Assembly: GCA_030447545.1 (NCBI GenBank) | Contig: JAUJOV010000003.1 | Location: 60,704-124,703 of the forward strand | DNA from: Sphingomicrobium sp. | GTDB lineage: Bacteria; Pseudomonadota; Alphaproteobacteria; Sphingomonadales; Sphingomonadaceae | Direction: 5' to 3' | Length of the DNA: 64,000 bases | Shown: piece by piece, positions 48,230 to 58,787 of the stretch | Layout: every line of letters starts with the position of its first letter | How positions within the stretch are numbered: position 1 is the stretch's first letter | Notes under the pieces: generated by a model | Databases searched by the model: none | The model's input: the letters and a program-made list of their open reading frames with translations, nothing else | Told to the model about the DNA's origin: nothing | Made by a program: the position numbers and the translations under genes

Positions 48230-49338
48230 GGATCGCCTACTTCACCCATTCACTGCGCTCGTGCTGGAACCACGGCAATGCCCATTTCCTGCGCGGCGTG
48301 TTGAGCGAGCTGGTCGCGCGCGGCCATCAGGTTGACGCGTTCGAGCCGGAAGCGCCGTGGAGCTTGACCAACCTGCTCGCCGATCATGGCGAACAGGCGC
48401 TTGATGCCTTCGCACGCGCGTATCCCGAGCTTAAATCGCGCACCTACTCGCGGCCCGAGGAAGGTGCTGCGCGCGCCGCCGACGCCGACCTGGTCATCGT
48501 CCACGAGTGGAACGAGCCCGCGCTGGTCGCGGCGCTCGGTCGGCTGCGCGCGCGCGGCGGGCGCTTCACCCTGCTGTTCCACGACACGCATCACCGCGCC
48601 GTGTCCGAGCCCGAGGAAATGCGCGCCTACGACCTCGAACATTATGACGGCGTGCTCGCGTTCGGCGAAACCATCGCGGAAATCTACCGCCGCTGGGGCT
48701 GGGGCCGCCGCGCGTTTGTGTGGCACGAAGCTGCCGACCTTCGACGCTTCAAACCACCAACAATGGACGCCGGCCGCGAAGGGCTGATCTGGATCGGCAA
48801 TTGGGGCGACGGGGAGCGCAGCGAGGAGCTCGTCGAGTTCCTGCTCGAGCCCGCGCGCGATGCAGGCCTGCCGCTCGACATCTACGGCGTGCGCTATCCG
48901 AATCGCGCGCGCCGGACGCTCGCCCAACATGGCGCGCGCTACCACGGATGGATCGCCAATGCGGACGCGCCGGCCGCCTTCGCCAGGTCAATCGCGACAG
49001 TGCATGTGCCGCGCCGTTTCTATTCGCAGCTCCTGCCCGGCATTCCGACCATCCGAGTGTTCGAAGCGCTCGCGTGCGGGATTCCGCTGGTCTCCGCGCC
49101 ATGGGACGACAGCGACGGCCTGTTCCGCGTGGGCCAGGATTTCCTCATGGTGTCGAGCGGCGATGAAATGACTCGCGCGCTCGAGCGCCTCAAGAACGAG
49201 CCCGAGCTGCGCGCCGCGCTCGCTGCAAGCGGGCTCGAGACGATCCGGAAGCGGCACAGCTGCGCGCACCGCGTCGACGAGCTGCTCGGAACGATCCTCC
49301 CTGCGCTGCAGAGCGAGCGCACGATGGTGGCGGCATGA
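48226..49338 (+). CDS. Glycosyltransferase, CgeB-like
   Basis: 370 residues, beginning MRIAYFTHSLRSCWNHGNAHFLRGV and ending in a CgeB-like C-terminal GT-B half (RFYSQLLPGIPTIRVFEALACGIPLVSAPWDDSDGLFRVGQDFLMV). First of three tandem relatives whose N-termini share a (M)(K/R)xxxxx(S)LxSxW..G.AxxxRxLL pattern. No membrane segment. It is joined to its neighbours by ATGA overlaps, so all are made together. Confidence 0.88.
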   Translation: MRIAYFTHSLRSCWNHGNAHFLRGVLSELVARGHQVDAFEPEAPWSLTNLLADHGEQALDAFARAYPELKSRTYSRPEEGAARAADADLVIVHEWNEPALVAALGRLRARGGRFTLLFHDTHHRAVSEPEEMRAYDLEHYDGVLAFGETIAEIYRRWGWGRRAFVWHEAADLRRFKPPTMDAGREGLIWIGNWGDGERSEELVEFLLEPARDAGLPLDIYGVRYPNRARRTLAQHGARYHGWIANADAPAAFARSIATVHVPRRFYSQLLPGIPTIRVFEALACGIPLVSAPWDDSDGLFRVGQDFLMVSSGDEMTRALERLKNEPELRAALAASGLETIRKRHSCAHRVDELLGTILPALQSERTMVAA

Positions 49339-50423
49339 AGATCGCGTTCTACGGTTCGAGCCTGCTGTCGTCCTGGTGGAACGGCGCTGCGACCTATTAT
49401 CGCGGGCTGCTGCGCGACCTCGCGGGCCGCGGCTACGACATCACCTTCTTCGAGCCCGATGCCTACGACCGGCAGAAGCATCGCGACATGGAGCCGCCGC
49501 AATGGGCGCGCTCGGTCGTCTACCCGGCGACGCCCGACGGCCTTGCCGCGGTGCTCGCCGAAGCCCGCGCGGCCGACATCGTCGTCAAGGCCAGCGGGGT
49601 GGGCGTGTTCGACGACGAGCTGATCGCCGGCATCGTCGAGCACAGCCGCCCGGACGCCCTGCGCATCTTCTGGGACGTCGATGCCGCAGCGACGCTCGAG
49701 GAAATGCGCCACGACGAGACGCATGCCGTCCGGCGCGCATTGCCGTCGCTCGACTTCGTGCTCACCTACGGCGGCGGCCCTCCGGTCATCGAGGCGTACG
49801 AGGGGTTCGGAGCCGCGCGCTGCGTGCCAGTCTACAACGCGCTCGATCCGACGACTCACCACCCGGTCGATCCCGACCCGCGGTTCGAGGCCGATCTGTC
49901 CTTTCTCGGCAATCGGCTTCCCGACCGCGAAGCACGAGTCGAGCAATTCTTCCTCTCCGCGGCCGAGGCGCTGCCCGAGCGGCGCTTCCTGATCGGCGGC
50001 AACGGCTGGGAATCACAGGCGATGCCGCACAACGTGCGCCACCTCGGCCACGTCTACACGCACGAGCATAACGCGTTCAATTGCACGCCGCTCGCAGTGC
50101 TCAACATCGCGCGCGACAGCATGGCCAATATCGGCTTCTCGCCCGCGACTCGCGTGTTCGAAGCGGCAGGCGCCGCGGCCTGCCTGATCACCGACGCGTG
50201 GGAGGGGATCGAGCTGTTCCTGAAGCCGCAGGAGGAAGTGCTGGTCGCGCGCGACGGGAAGGACGTTGCCGAACATGTGCGCGCGCTCGACCCCGAACGC
50301 GCGCGGCGCATCGGCCAGGCGGCGCTTGCACGCATCCGCTCCGAGCATACCTACGCGCACGGGGGAGCGCTGGTCGACTACCTGCTGCGCTCGGCAGCGC
50401 AAAGCGAAGGGTGCGCGGCATGA
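49335..50423 (+). CDS. Glycosyltransferase, CgeB family
   Basis: 362 residues: MKIAFYGSSLLSSWWNGAATYYRGLLRDLAGRGYDI, then a CgeB-like middle (FEADLSFLGNRLPDREARVEQFF) and end (NIGFSPATRVFEAAGAAACLITDAWEGIELFLKPQEEVLV). This C-terminal pattern is the family's nucleotide-sugar site. It is a paralogue of its neighbours at about 25-30% by eye. Both ends overlap neighbours by four bases. Confidence 0.88.
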   Translation: MKIAFYGSSLLSSWWNGAATYYRGLLRDLAGRGYDITFFEPDAYDRQKHRDMEPPQWARSVVYPATPDGLAAVLAEARAADIVVKASGVGVFDDELIAGIVEHSRPDALRIFWDVDAAATLEEMRHDETHAVRRALPSLDFVLTYGGGPPVIEAYEGFGAARCVPVYNALDPTTHHPVDPDPRFEADLSFLGNRLPDREARVEQFFLSAAEALPERRFLIGGNGWESQAMPHNVRHLGHVYTHEHNAFNCTPLAVLNIARDSMANIGFSPATRVFEAAGAAACLITDAWEGIELFLKPQEEVLVARDGKDVAEHVRALDPERARRIGQAALARIRSEHTYAHGGALVDYLLRSAAQSEGCAA

Positions 50424-51505
50424 AGCTCGTCGTGCTCGGCCTCAGCCTGTCTTCGTCGTGGGGAAACGGCCACGCGACGACGTTCCGCGCGCTGCTCCGG
50501 GCGTTCGCCGCGCGCGGACACGAGATCCTGTTCCTCGAGCGCGATGTGCCCTGGTACCGCGACAACCGCGATCTCAAGGACGTGGATTACTGCCGGCTCG
50601 AATTCTACGGCTCGCTGAACGAGCTCGACGACTGGCGCAGCGAGATCGAACAGGCCGACGCAGTCATCGTCGGCTCCTACGTTCCCGACGGGGTCGAGGT
50701 CGGCCGCTTCGTCCAGCGCCACGCGCGCGGGGTGACCGGTTTCTACGACATCGACACGCCGGTGACTCTCGCCAAGCTCGAGCGCGGCGATTTCGAATAT
50801 CTTTCACCCGAGATCATCCCCGGCTACGACGTCTATCTGTCCTTCACCGGCGGTCCCACGCTCGGGCGAATCGAGCGGCAGTACGGGTCGCCCGCGGCGC
50901 GCTCGCTCTATTGCTCGGTCGATCCGCACGCCTATCCGGCGCTCGACGTCGAGAAGACGTGGGACCTCACCTATCTCGGAACCTACAGCGACGACCGGCA
51001 GCCGACGCTCGAGGCGCTGCTGATCCAGCCCGCACGCAGGCTCCCGCACCTCAAGTTCGCAGTCGCCGGCCCGCAATATCCAAGCTCCATCCACTGGCCC
51101 GACAATGTCGAGCGCATCGACCATCTGCCGCCCGCCGATCATCCCGCCTTTTACGCGGCGTCGCGCTTCGCTCTCAACGTCACTCGCGCGGACATGATTG
51201 CCGCGGGCTGGTCGCCGTCGGTGCGGCTGTTCGAAGCCGCAGACTGCGCAGTGCCGGTGATCTCGGACACTTGGGACGGGATCGAATCGATCCTGCGCCC
51301 GGACAAGGAAATCCTTCTCTCCCGCTCTACGCAGGACGAGGTCGGACTGATCACCGGCCCCGATCGTTCAGCTTTGGGCAGAGCAGCACGTGCAAGGGTG
51401 CTCGCCGAGCATACCGCCGACCATCGGGCCGGCGAACTGGAAAATCACTTGAAAGAAGCCGCCATCCGGAAGACGGACGGGCGCACGCAACCCAGGGAGA
51501 AGCGT
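50420..51505 (+). CDS. Glycosyltransferase, CgeB family (no stop before the next gene)
   Basis: Third tandem paralogue: MKLVVLGLSLSSSWGNGHATTFRALLRAFAARGHEI with C-terminal NVTRADMIAAGWSPSVRLFEAADCAVPVISDTWDGIESILRPDKEILL. The last family residues (AEHTADHRAGELENHLKEA) are at about 51.46 kb, but there is no stop codon: the frame runs on into the following sugar decarboxylase-like gene. The next gene has its own GTG and ribosome site, so I treat them as separate genes whose intervening stop may be lost by an indel, or as a true fusion. Confidence 0.8.

Positions 51506-51508
<3 letters not shown>
51494..51508 (+). promoter_or_regulatory. Ribosome binding site and GTG that set the start of the UDP-glucuronate-decarboxylase-like gene
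   Basis: AGGGAGA at 51494-51500 stands five bases before a GTG at 51506 that opens VKPTSEKIALVTGG. This supports independent translation of the SDR although the ORF track fuses it to the glycosyltransferase. Confidence 0.6.
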
Positions 51509-52546
<1,038 letters not shown>

Positions 52547-52550
52547 GCGG

Positions 52551-53504
52551 ATGCGCGCGGCCGTAGTCACCGGGCCCGGCGCGGTCCGCATCGAAGACGT
52601 TCCACGGCCCGAGCCGGGCCCCGGCCAGGTGCGCATCCGCCTCGAAGGATCGGGGGTCTGCGCGTCCAACCTCACGCCGTGGGAAGGGCCCGAGTGGATG
52701 AGCTTCCCCACGGACCCGGGCGCGCTCGGCCACGAGGGCTGGGGCGTGGTGGATGCGCTGGGCGAAGGGGTCGGGCACTGGACTGAGGGCGACCGAGTGG
52801 CGGCGCTCAGCGGCCACGCCTACGCGGAATATGACCTTGCCGACGCGTCCGCGCTGGTGCGCATTCCCGACGAGCTCGCGAACACGCCCTTTCCAGGCGA
52901 GCCGTTCGGCTGCGCGATGAACATCTTCCGCCGAAGCGACATCGCCGCGGGCCACACGGTCGCGGTGATCGGCGTCGGCTTCCTCGGCGCGATCCTCGTG
53001 CGCCTCGCGAGCAGTGCGGGTGCCCGCGTAATCGCCATTTCGCGCCGTGCGGAATCGCTCGGCCTCGCCCGCACGATGGGCGCGGCTCAGACGATCCCGA
53101 TGGACGATCACTGGCGGATCATCGAACGCGTGAAGCAGCTGACCGGCGGCCGCATGTGCGAGCGCGTGATCGAGGCGGTCGGCAAGCAGTGGCCGCTCGA
53201 CCTTGCCGCGGAGCTCACGGCAGAAGGCGGCCGGCTGGTGATCGCCGGCTACCACCAGGACGGGCCGCGGCAGGTCAACATGCAGCTGTGGAACTGGCGC
53301 GGGTTCGACGTCGCCAACGCGCACGAGCGCGACCCCGCCGTCGCCCTCCAGGGGATGCGCGAGGCGGTGGAAGCGGTGCGCTCCGGGCTGGTCGATCCCT
53401 CGCTCCTGGTCACTCACCGCTTCCGGCTCGATCAGCTCGGCGCGGCGCTCGACGCGACGCGCGACCGGCCGGGCAATTTCGTCAAGGCCGTCGTGGTGCC
53501 ATGA
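52551..53504 (+). CDS. Zinc-alcohol-dehydrogenase-type (MDR) oxidoreductase
   Basis: 317 residues of the MDR superfamily. GHE catalytic zinc region in GALGHEGWGVVDALGEGV; a Cys (GVCASNL) near residue 37 as possible ligand; nucleotide-binding AVIGVGFLGAILVRLASSAGARVIAISRRA. No structural zinc Cys cluster is present. The Arg after the second strand hints at NADP. Neighbours suggest oxidation or reduction of a sugar or cyclitol. It overlaps the oxidoreductase that follows by four bases. Confidence 0.85.
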   Translation: MRAAVVTGPGAVRIEDVPRPEPGPGQVRIRLEGSGVCASNLTPWEGPEWMSFPTDPGALGHEGWGVVDALGEGVGHWTEGDRVAALSGHAYAEYDLADASALVRIPDELANTPFPGEPFGCAMNIFRRSDIAAGHTVAVIGVGFLGAILVRLASSAGARVIAISRRAESLGLARTMGAAQTIPMDDHWRIIERVKQLTGGRMCERVIEAVGKQWPLDLAAELTAEGGRLVIAGYHQDGPRQVNMQLWNWRGFDVANAHERDPAVALQGMREAVEAVRSGLVDPSLLVTHRFRLDQLGAALDATRDRPGNFVKAVVVP

Positions 53505-54520
53505 TCCGCCTCGGCTTCATCGGCGTCGGCTGGATCGGCCGCAACCGGATGGAGGCGATGCTCGCCACGGGCAAAGCGCAGGCAATCGCAATCTGCGAGC
53601 CCAATCCGGAAATGGCGCAGGAGGCAGGCAGGCTTGCTCCCGACGCACGGCTGGTCGGCTCACTGGAAGAACTGCTTGCGCTCCAGCCCGACGGCGTCGT
53701 GATCGCAACCCCGAGCGCGATGCACGCCGACCAGTGCAGTCGCGCGCTTGAGGCCGGCGCGGCCGTCTTCTGCCAGAAGCCACTCGGCCGCAACTCGGCC
53801 GAAGTCGAAGCGGTGCTCGACGCCGCCCGCCGCGCCGACCGCCTGCTCGGCGTCGATTTGTCCTACCGCCACACCGCTGCCATGCGCGCAATCCGCGAGC
53901 AGGTCCGCGCCGGCGCCCTGGGCGACATCTTCTCGGCCGACCTCCTGGTCCACAACGCGTACGGGCCCGGCAACGCCTGGTTCTGGAACCCGGCGCTGTC
54001 GGGCGGCGGCTGCGTGATCGACCTCGGCATCCACCTCGTCGACCTCGCCCTGTGGCTGCTCGATTTCCCCGAAGTCGAGCGCGCGAGCGGCCGGGCGTTG
54101 CGCGGCGGCAGACCGCCCGAGCCGCACGAGGTCGAGGACTTCGCGACCGGCTCGATCGACCTCGCCACCGGCGCGAACATCCGCATCGCCTGCTCGTGGA
54201 ACCTGCCCGCCGGCGCCGACGCGGTCATCCGCGCGAGCTTCTACGGCACTCAAGGCGGCGCCGAGATGCGCAACGAAAACGGCTCCTTCTTCGATTTCAC
54301 CGCCGAGCTGTTCAAAGGGCGCGAACGGCACACGCTCGCTTCCCCTCCCGACCAATGGGGCGGTCGCGCCGCCGCTCGATGGGTTGAAAAGCTGGCGTCG
54401 GGCGAGAGGTTCGCCGGCAGCACCGCGGGACTTCTCGAAACCGCGCGTGCGCTCGACCGGCTCTACGGCCGGCGAGCCCCCGCCGCTCAGGCGAAAGCCG
54501 CGGCCTTCTTGAGCGTCTGA
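53501..54520 (+). CDS. Gfo/Idh/MocA family oxidoreductase
   Basis: 339 residues. NAD(P) motif [18 protein letters not shown], and the signature [20 protein letters not shown] with catalytic Lys (EKP-like). Family members include inositol 2-dehydrogenases and sugar dehydrogenases; with ino1 in the same block an inositol or inosose redox step is attractive, but unproven. It is the last of the rightward operon and overlaps the DnaJ-like gene by 34 bases tail-to-tail. Confidence 0.88.
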   Translation: MIRLGFIGVGWIGRNRMEAMLATGKAQAIAICEPNPEMAQEAGRLAPDARLVGSLEELLALQPDGVVIATPSAMHADQCSRALEAGAAVFCQKPLGRNSAEVEAVLDAARRADRLLGVDLSYRHTAAMRAIREQVRAGALGDIFSADLLVHNAYGPGNAWFWNPALSGGGCVIDLGIHLVDLALWLLDFPEVERASGRALRGGRPPEPHEVEDFATGSIDLATGANIRIACSWNLPAGADAVIRASFYGTQGGAEMRNENGSFFDFTAELFKGRERHTLASPPDQWGGRAAARWVEKLASGERFAGSTAGLLETARALDRLYGRRAPAAQAKAAAFLSV

Positions 54521-55056
54521 TAGGCTTCGATCACTTCGCCGAGCCGGTGCTCCAGGCTGCGGTCGCCGCCGTTGCGGTCAGGATGGTAGCGGCGGACCAG
54601 CTGCGAATAACGGCTGCGAAGCCCGGTGCGGTCGGTGTCCTCGCCGAGCCCCATCACCGCCAAAGCGCGCTGCTCGGCCCTCGAAAACCGCGACGGCCGC
54701 TCGCGGCGGACATGGCCGAACCGGCCGGCAATCGCGTCGAGCGGATCGGAAAAGTCGCTCCACGCAGGCGGCGGGTCGGAGCCGATGGCCGCGTACCTGC
54801 GGCTCGGCCGCTCCCAGCCGCCGAAGGGCGACTGAGCATCGGCGATCTCGTCCGGGCTCATCCCCTCGAAGTAATTGTAGCGCGCATTGTGCTCGCGGAC
54901 ATGGTCGAGGCACAGCAGCCGCCACACCCCCGGCCCGTCGAAGCTCGCCGGCTGCACCGGTGCCTTGTACTCGCCGAGCGCGCGGCAGCCCGGCACCGCG
55001 CAGCGGCCGGCCGCTCCATGGACTTTCCCGTGCATTCTGGGATGACTCGACGCCAC
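54487..55056 (-). CDS. DnaJ-domain protein with N-terminal Cys-rich segment
   Basis: 189 residues, J-domain at the C-terminus (residues about 130-189) with the HPD motif in [27 protein letters not shown]. The N-terminal third has [11 protein letters not shown] and [11 protein letters not shown], a possible zinc site. The usual co-chaperone role is stimulation of DnaK. The start is ATG 55056 or ATG 55035 ([12 protein letters not shown]); the later start would leave more room for a promoter, since bolA starts just 37 bases away on the opposite strand. Confidence 0.85.
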   Translation of the reverse strand: MASSHPRMHGKVHGAAGRCAVPGCRALGEYKAPVQPASFDGPGVWRLLCLDHVREHNARYNYFEGMSPDEIADAQSPFGGWERPSRRYAAIGSDPPPAWSDFSDPLDAIAGRFGHVRRERPSRFSRAEQRALAVMGLGEDTDRTGLRSRYSQLVRRYHPDRNGGDRSLEHRLGEVIEAYQTLKKAAAFA

Positions 55057-55093
55057 CGCTTCCTCGCCTCAAGAACCTTCCTATATAGGCCCG

Positions 55094-55381
55094 GTGAACG
55101 TCGCTGCCACGGGACCGGTCGCAACCGAAATGCTCAGCCGCCTCGACTCGGCGCTTTCCCCAAGCCGACTGGCGCTCACCGACGACAGCGAGAAGCATCG
55201 CGGCCACGGCGGCTACAACCCGGCAGGCGAAAGCCACTTCACGCTTCAGATCGAAAGCGCGTCGTTCGCGGGCAAGTCGCGGGTCGAGCGGCAGCGGATG
55301 GTCTATCGCGCGCTCGGCGAGCTGATGCACGAAAGGGTCCACGCTCTGTCGATCCGCGCGACCGCGCCCGGCGAGGAATGA
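55094..55381 (+). CDS. bolA: BolA family protein
   Basis: 95 residues, GTG start (55094). BolA fold with the invariant [40 protein letters not shown]; the single His residues can coordinate an iron-sulfur cluster with a monothiol glutaredoxin. Role in iron homeostasis and cell-shape stress response in proteobacteria. The sequence CCTATATAGG directly upstream could be a -10 element. It shares one base with the pirin start. Confidence 0.92.
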   Translation: MNVAATGPVATEMLSRLDSALSPSRLALTDDSEKHRGHGGYNPAGESHFTLQIESASFAGKSRVERQRMVYRALGELMHERVHALSIRATAPGEE

Positions 55382-56274
55382 TGCCCGAGCCCCTCGTCCA
55401 GACCATCGCACCCGTCACTCACGACCTCGGCGGCTTCAAGGTGCATCGCACGCTGCCGAACAAGCAGCGGACGATGGTCGGCCCGTTCATCTTCTTCGAC
55501 CAGATGGGCCCGGCGCGGCTGACAGCCGGCCGGGGCATAGACGTCCGCCCCCACCCGCACATCAACCTCGCGACAGTCACGTATTCTGTTCGCCGGGGCG
55601 ATCGACCATCGCGACAGCCTCGGCACGGTCCAGCGGATCGAGCCCGGCGCGGTCAATTTGATGACGGCCGGGCGCGGGATCGCCCATTCCGAACGCTCGC
55701 CGCCCGACGAGCGCTCCGGAGGCGCCGAGCTCGACGGCATCCAGACCTGGCTCGCCTTGCCCCGCGCGAAGGAAGAAGTGGATCCCGCGTTCGAGCACGT
55801 GCCTGCCGGCGATCTGCCGCTGGTCGAAGGCAATGGAGTGTGCGCGCGGATCATCATGGGCGAATGGCATCGCGCCTCCTCACCGGTGACCTGCCATTCC
55901 CCGACTATCTACGCCGCAATCGAGCTCGCGCCGGGGGCAGCGCTGGTGATCGACCATCAAGCCGACGAGCGCGCGCTCTACCTGCTCGACGGCGATGCGA
56001 CGCTCGACGGCCGTCCGCTCGTGCCGCAGCACCTGGCCCTGCTTGCGCCCGCGCATTTGCCGCTGCTGTCCACGGCCGGCGGCGCTCGGCTGATGCTGTG
56101 CGGCGGAGCCCCGCTCGACGGCGAGCGCCACGTCTGGTGGAACTTCGTCTCCTCCAGCCGCGAGCGGATCAACGAGGCGAAGCGCGCCTGGCGCGCCGGC
56201 GAGTTCGCGCTTCCGCCCGACGATGACCACGAGTTCATACCGCTGCCCGAGGTGCCGCTGACGGTCAGCTATCC

Positions 56275-56278
<4 letters not shown>
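55381..56278 (+). CDS. Pirin family protein (one frame shift)
   Basis: Bicupin of the pirin family; members bind iron and some are quercetinases or redox-dependent regulators. The metal site is in [22 protein letters not shown] with later [12 protein letters not shown] single-base insertion near 55.59 kb breaks the frame (TATTCTG expected TATCTG); the rest reads intact to the stop at 56278. ATG 55381 overlaps the bolA stop by one base; the next gene starts inside its stop. Length after repair about 298 residues. Confidence 0.9.
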
Positions 56279-57159
<881 letters not shown>

Positions 57160-57185
57160 CGCTCGCCCGCTAGGAGCCCGTCTCG

Positions 57186-57650
57186 ATGACCAACGAAGCG
57201 CGCTCCCGATCCCGCTCCGCCGCGCGCCTCGCCGCAGTGCAGGCGCTCTACCAGCAGGAGATGGAAGGAACGCCGGTCGCCCGCCTGCTCAAGGAATTCC
57301 ACGACCATCGCCTCGGCGCGACCATCGAGGAGGCGCAATATGTCGAGGCCGAGCGAAGCTTCTTCGACGACATCGTCACCGGCGTAAGCGCGCGCGGCAC
57401 CGAGATCGACGAGCTGATCAGCAGGCGCCTCGCGACCGGCTGGCGGCTCGAGCGCCTCGACCGCCCGATGCGCGCGCTGCTTCGCGCCGGCGCCTACGAG
57501 CTGCTCGCCCGCAACGACGTGCCGGTCGGCTCGGTGATCTCCGAATATGTCGACGTCGCCCACGCCTTTTACGACAAGCGCGAAAGCGGCTTCGTCAACG
57601 GAGTGCTCGACGCGGTCGCCAAGGACGCCCGCGCCGCGCCCGCCGGCTAG
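57186..57650 (+). CDS. nusB: Transcription antitermination factor NusB
   Basis: 154-residue helical protein which with NusE (S10) binds boxA in rRNA leaders to prevent termination. Characteristic residues SAARLAAVQALYQQEMEG, then IDELISRRLATGWRLERLDRPMRALLRAGAYELLA and ISEYVDVAHAFYDKRESGFVNGVLDAVAKD. It sits two bases before thiL, a common arrangement. Confidence 0.95.
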   Translation: MTNEARSRSRSAARLAAVQALYQQEMEGTPVARLLKEFHDHRLGATIEEAQYVEAERSFFDDIVTGVSARGTEIDELISRRLATGWRLERLDRPMRALLRAGAYELLARNDVPVGSVISEYVDVAHAFYDKRESGFVNGVLDAVAKDARAAPAG

Positions 57651-57652
57651 AG

Positions 57653-58630
57653 ATGCGCGAGAGCGACGCGATCGAGCGGCTGCGGCGCATCGCCACCCAC
57701 CCGGCGGCGCTCGGCCTGCGCGACGACGCGGCCCTCCTCGAAGGCCTCGTCCTCACCCCCGACAGCATGGCCGAGGGCGTTCACTTCCTGCCCGCCGATC
57801 CGCCGGCGAGCGTCGGCTGGAAGCTCGTCGCAGTGAACCTGTCGGACCTTGCCGCGAAGGGCGCGACTCCTGTCGCCGCGCTGCTTTCGCTCACTTTGTC
57901 GGGCGACGAAGCGCGCGACATGGCGCTGATCGACGGCATCGAGGCCGCCTGCGAAAGCTACGGCCTGGCGTTGATCGGCGGCGACACGATCGCGCTTCCC
58001 GCCGGAGCTCCGCGAGTCCTCGGCCTCACCGCGATCGGCCGGGCGGGGACAAGCACTCCGCTGCGCAGCGGCGCCCGTCCGGGCGACCATCTGTGGCTCG
58101 TCGGGACCGTCGGTGATTCCGCGGCAGGGCTCGCATTGCTCAGGGCGGACGCCGCAGCGACCGGCGCGCTGGTCGACATCTACCGCCGTCCCGTCCCTTT
58201 GCTTGCCGCGGGCCAGGCCCTCGCGCCGCACGCCCACGCGATGATGGACGTTTCGGACGGGCTTCTGCTCGATTGCCGCCGCCTTGCGCAGGCCAGCAAC
58301 TGCACCGCCCGGATCGACCTCGATTCGGTCCCGCTGTCGGCAGCCTTCATCCAGTCCCGGGGCGACGACCTCGCCGCGCGGATATTCGCGGCGACCGGCG
58401 GCGACGACTATGCGCTCATCGCTGCCTTGCCCCCGGAGCTCGACCCCTTAAGCCTTTCTTTACCCCCAGGGACCAGCATTGCACGGATCGGGACTCTCGC
58501 TGGGCAAGGGGATCTTCTCTCCCTCACCAGCGGCGGCAGGCCCGTCGAGCTACCGGAGCAACTGGGCTTTGAGCACCTTGGCCACCAGCATCGCCGCAAT
58601 CCCCCTGCGCCAGTGGCTGATCGGGGCTAG
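57653..58630 (+). CDS. thiL: Thiamine-monophosphate kinase
   Basis: Final step of thiamine diphosphate synthesis: ATP-dependent phosphorylation of TMP. The PurM-like fold is recognisable by LRDDAALLEGLVLTPDSMAEGVHF, the metal-binding NLSDLAAKGATP, the LIGGDTIALPAG loop and MMDVSDGLLLDCRRLAQAS. ATG 57653. The family's usual end GFEH is at about 58.57 kb; the last 20 residues (GHQHRRNPPAPVADRG) do not look homologous, so a lost stop is possible and a small ORF overlaps there. Confidence 0.9.
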   Translation: MRESDAIERLRRIATHPAALGLRDDAALLEGLVLTPDSMAEGVHFLPADPPASVGWKLVAVNLSDLAAKGATPVAALLSLTLSGDEARDMALIDGIEAACESYGLALIGGDTIALPAGAPRVLGLTAIGRAGTSTPLRSGARPGDHLWLVGTVGDSAAGLALLRADAAATGALVDIYRRPVPLLAAGQALAPHAHAMMDVSDGLLLDCRRLAQASNCTARIDLDSVPLSAAFIQSRGDDLAARIFAATGGDDYALIAALPPELDPLSLSLPPGTSIARIGTLAGQGDLLSLTSGGRPVELPEQLGFEHLGHQHRRNPPAPVADRG

Positions 58631-58673
58631 CGGGCTCGTCACCGGAATGGCGACCGCTCTCCTGCTTTACTGA
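58569..58673 (+). CDS. Possible small membrane protein (34 residues)
   Basis: A TTG at 58569 opens a 34-residue ORF, with one hydrophobic helix (LIGASGLVTGMATALLLY). Overlaps the unusual tail of thiL. GGAG lies upstream. No family recognised; could be a chance ORF. Confidence 0.3.
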   Translation: MSTLATSIAAIPLRQWLIGASGLVTGMATALLLY

Positions 58674-58787
58674 CGGCGAGGCGCCGCAAGCGGTTGCAAG
58701 CCGCGCCTTGCGCCCATAAAGGGCGCCATCCCGCCGGCTGCCTCCCGCACGCCGGCCGTCATCATTCGCCGCCAAACGGGGAAACAC

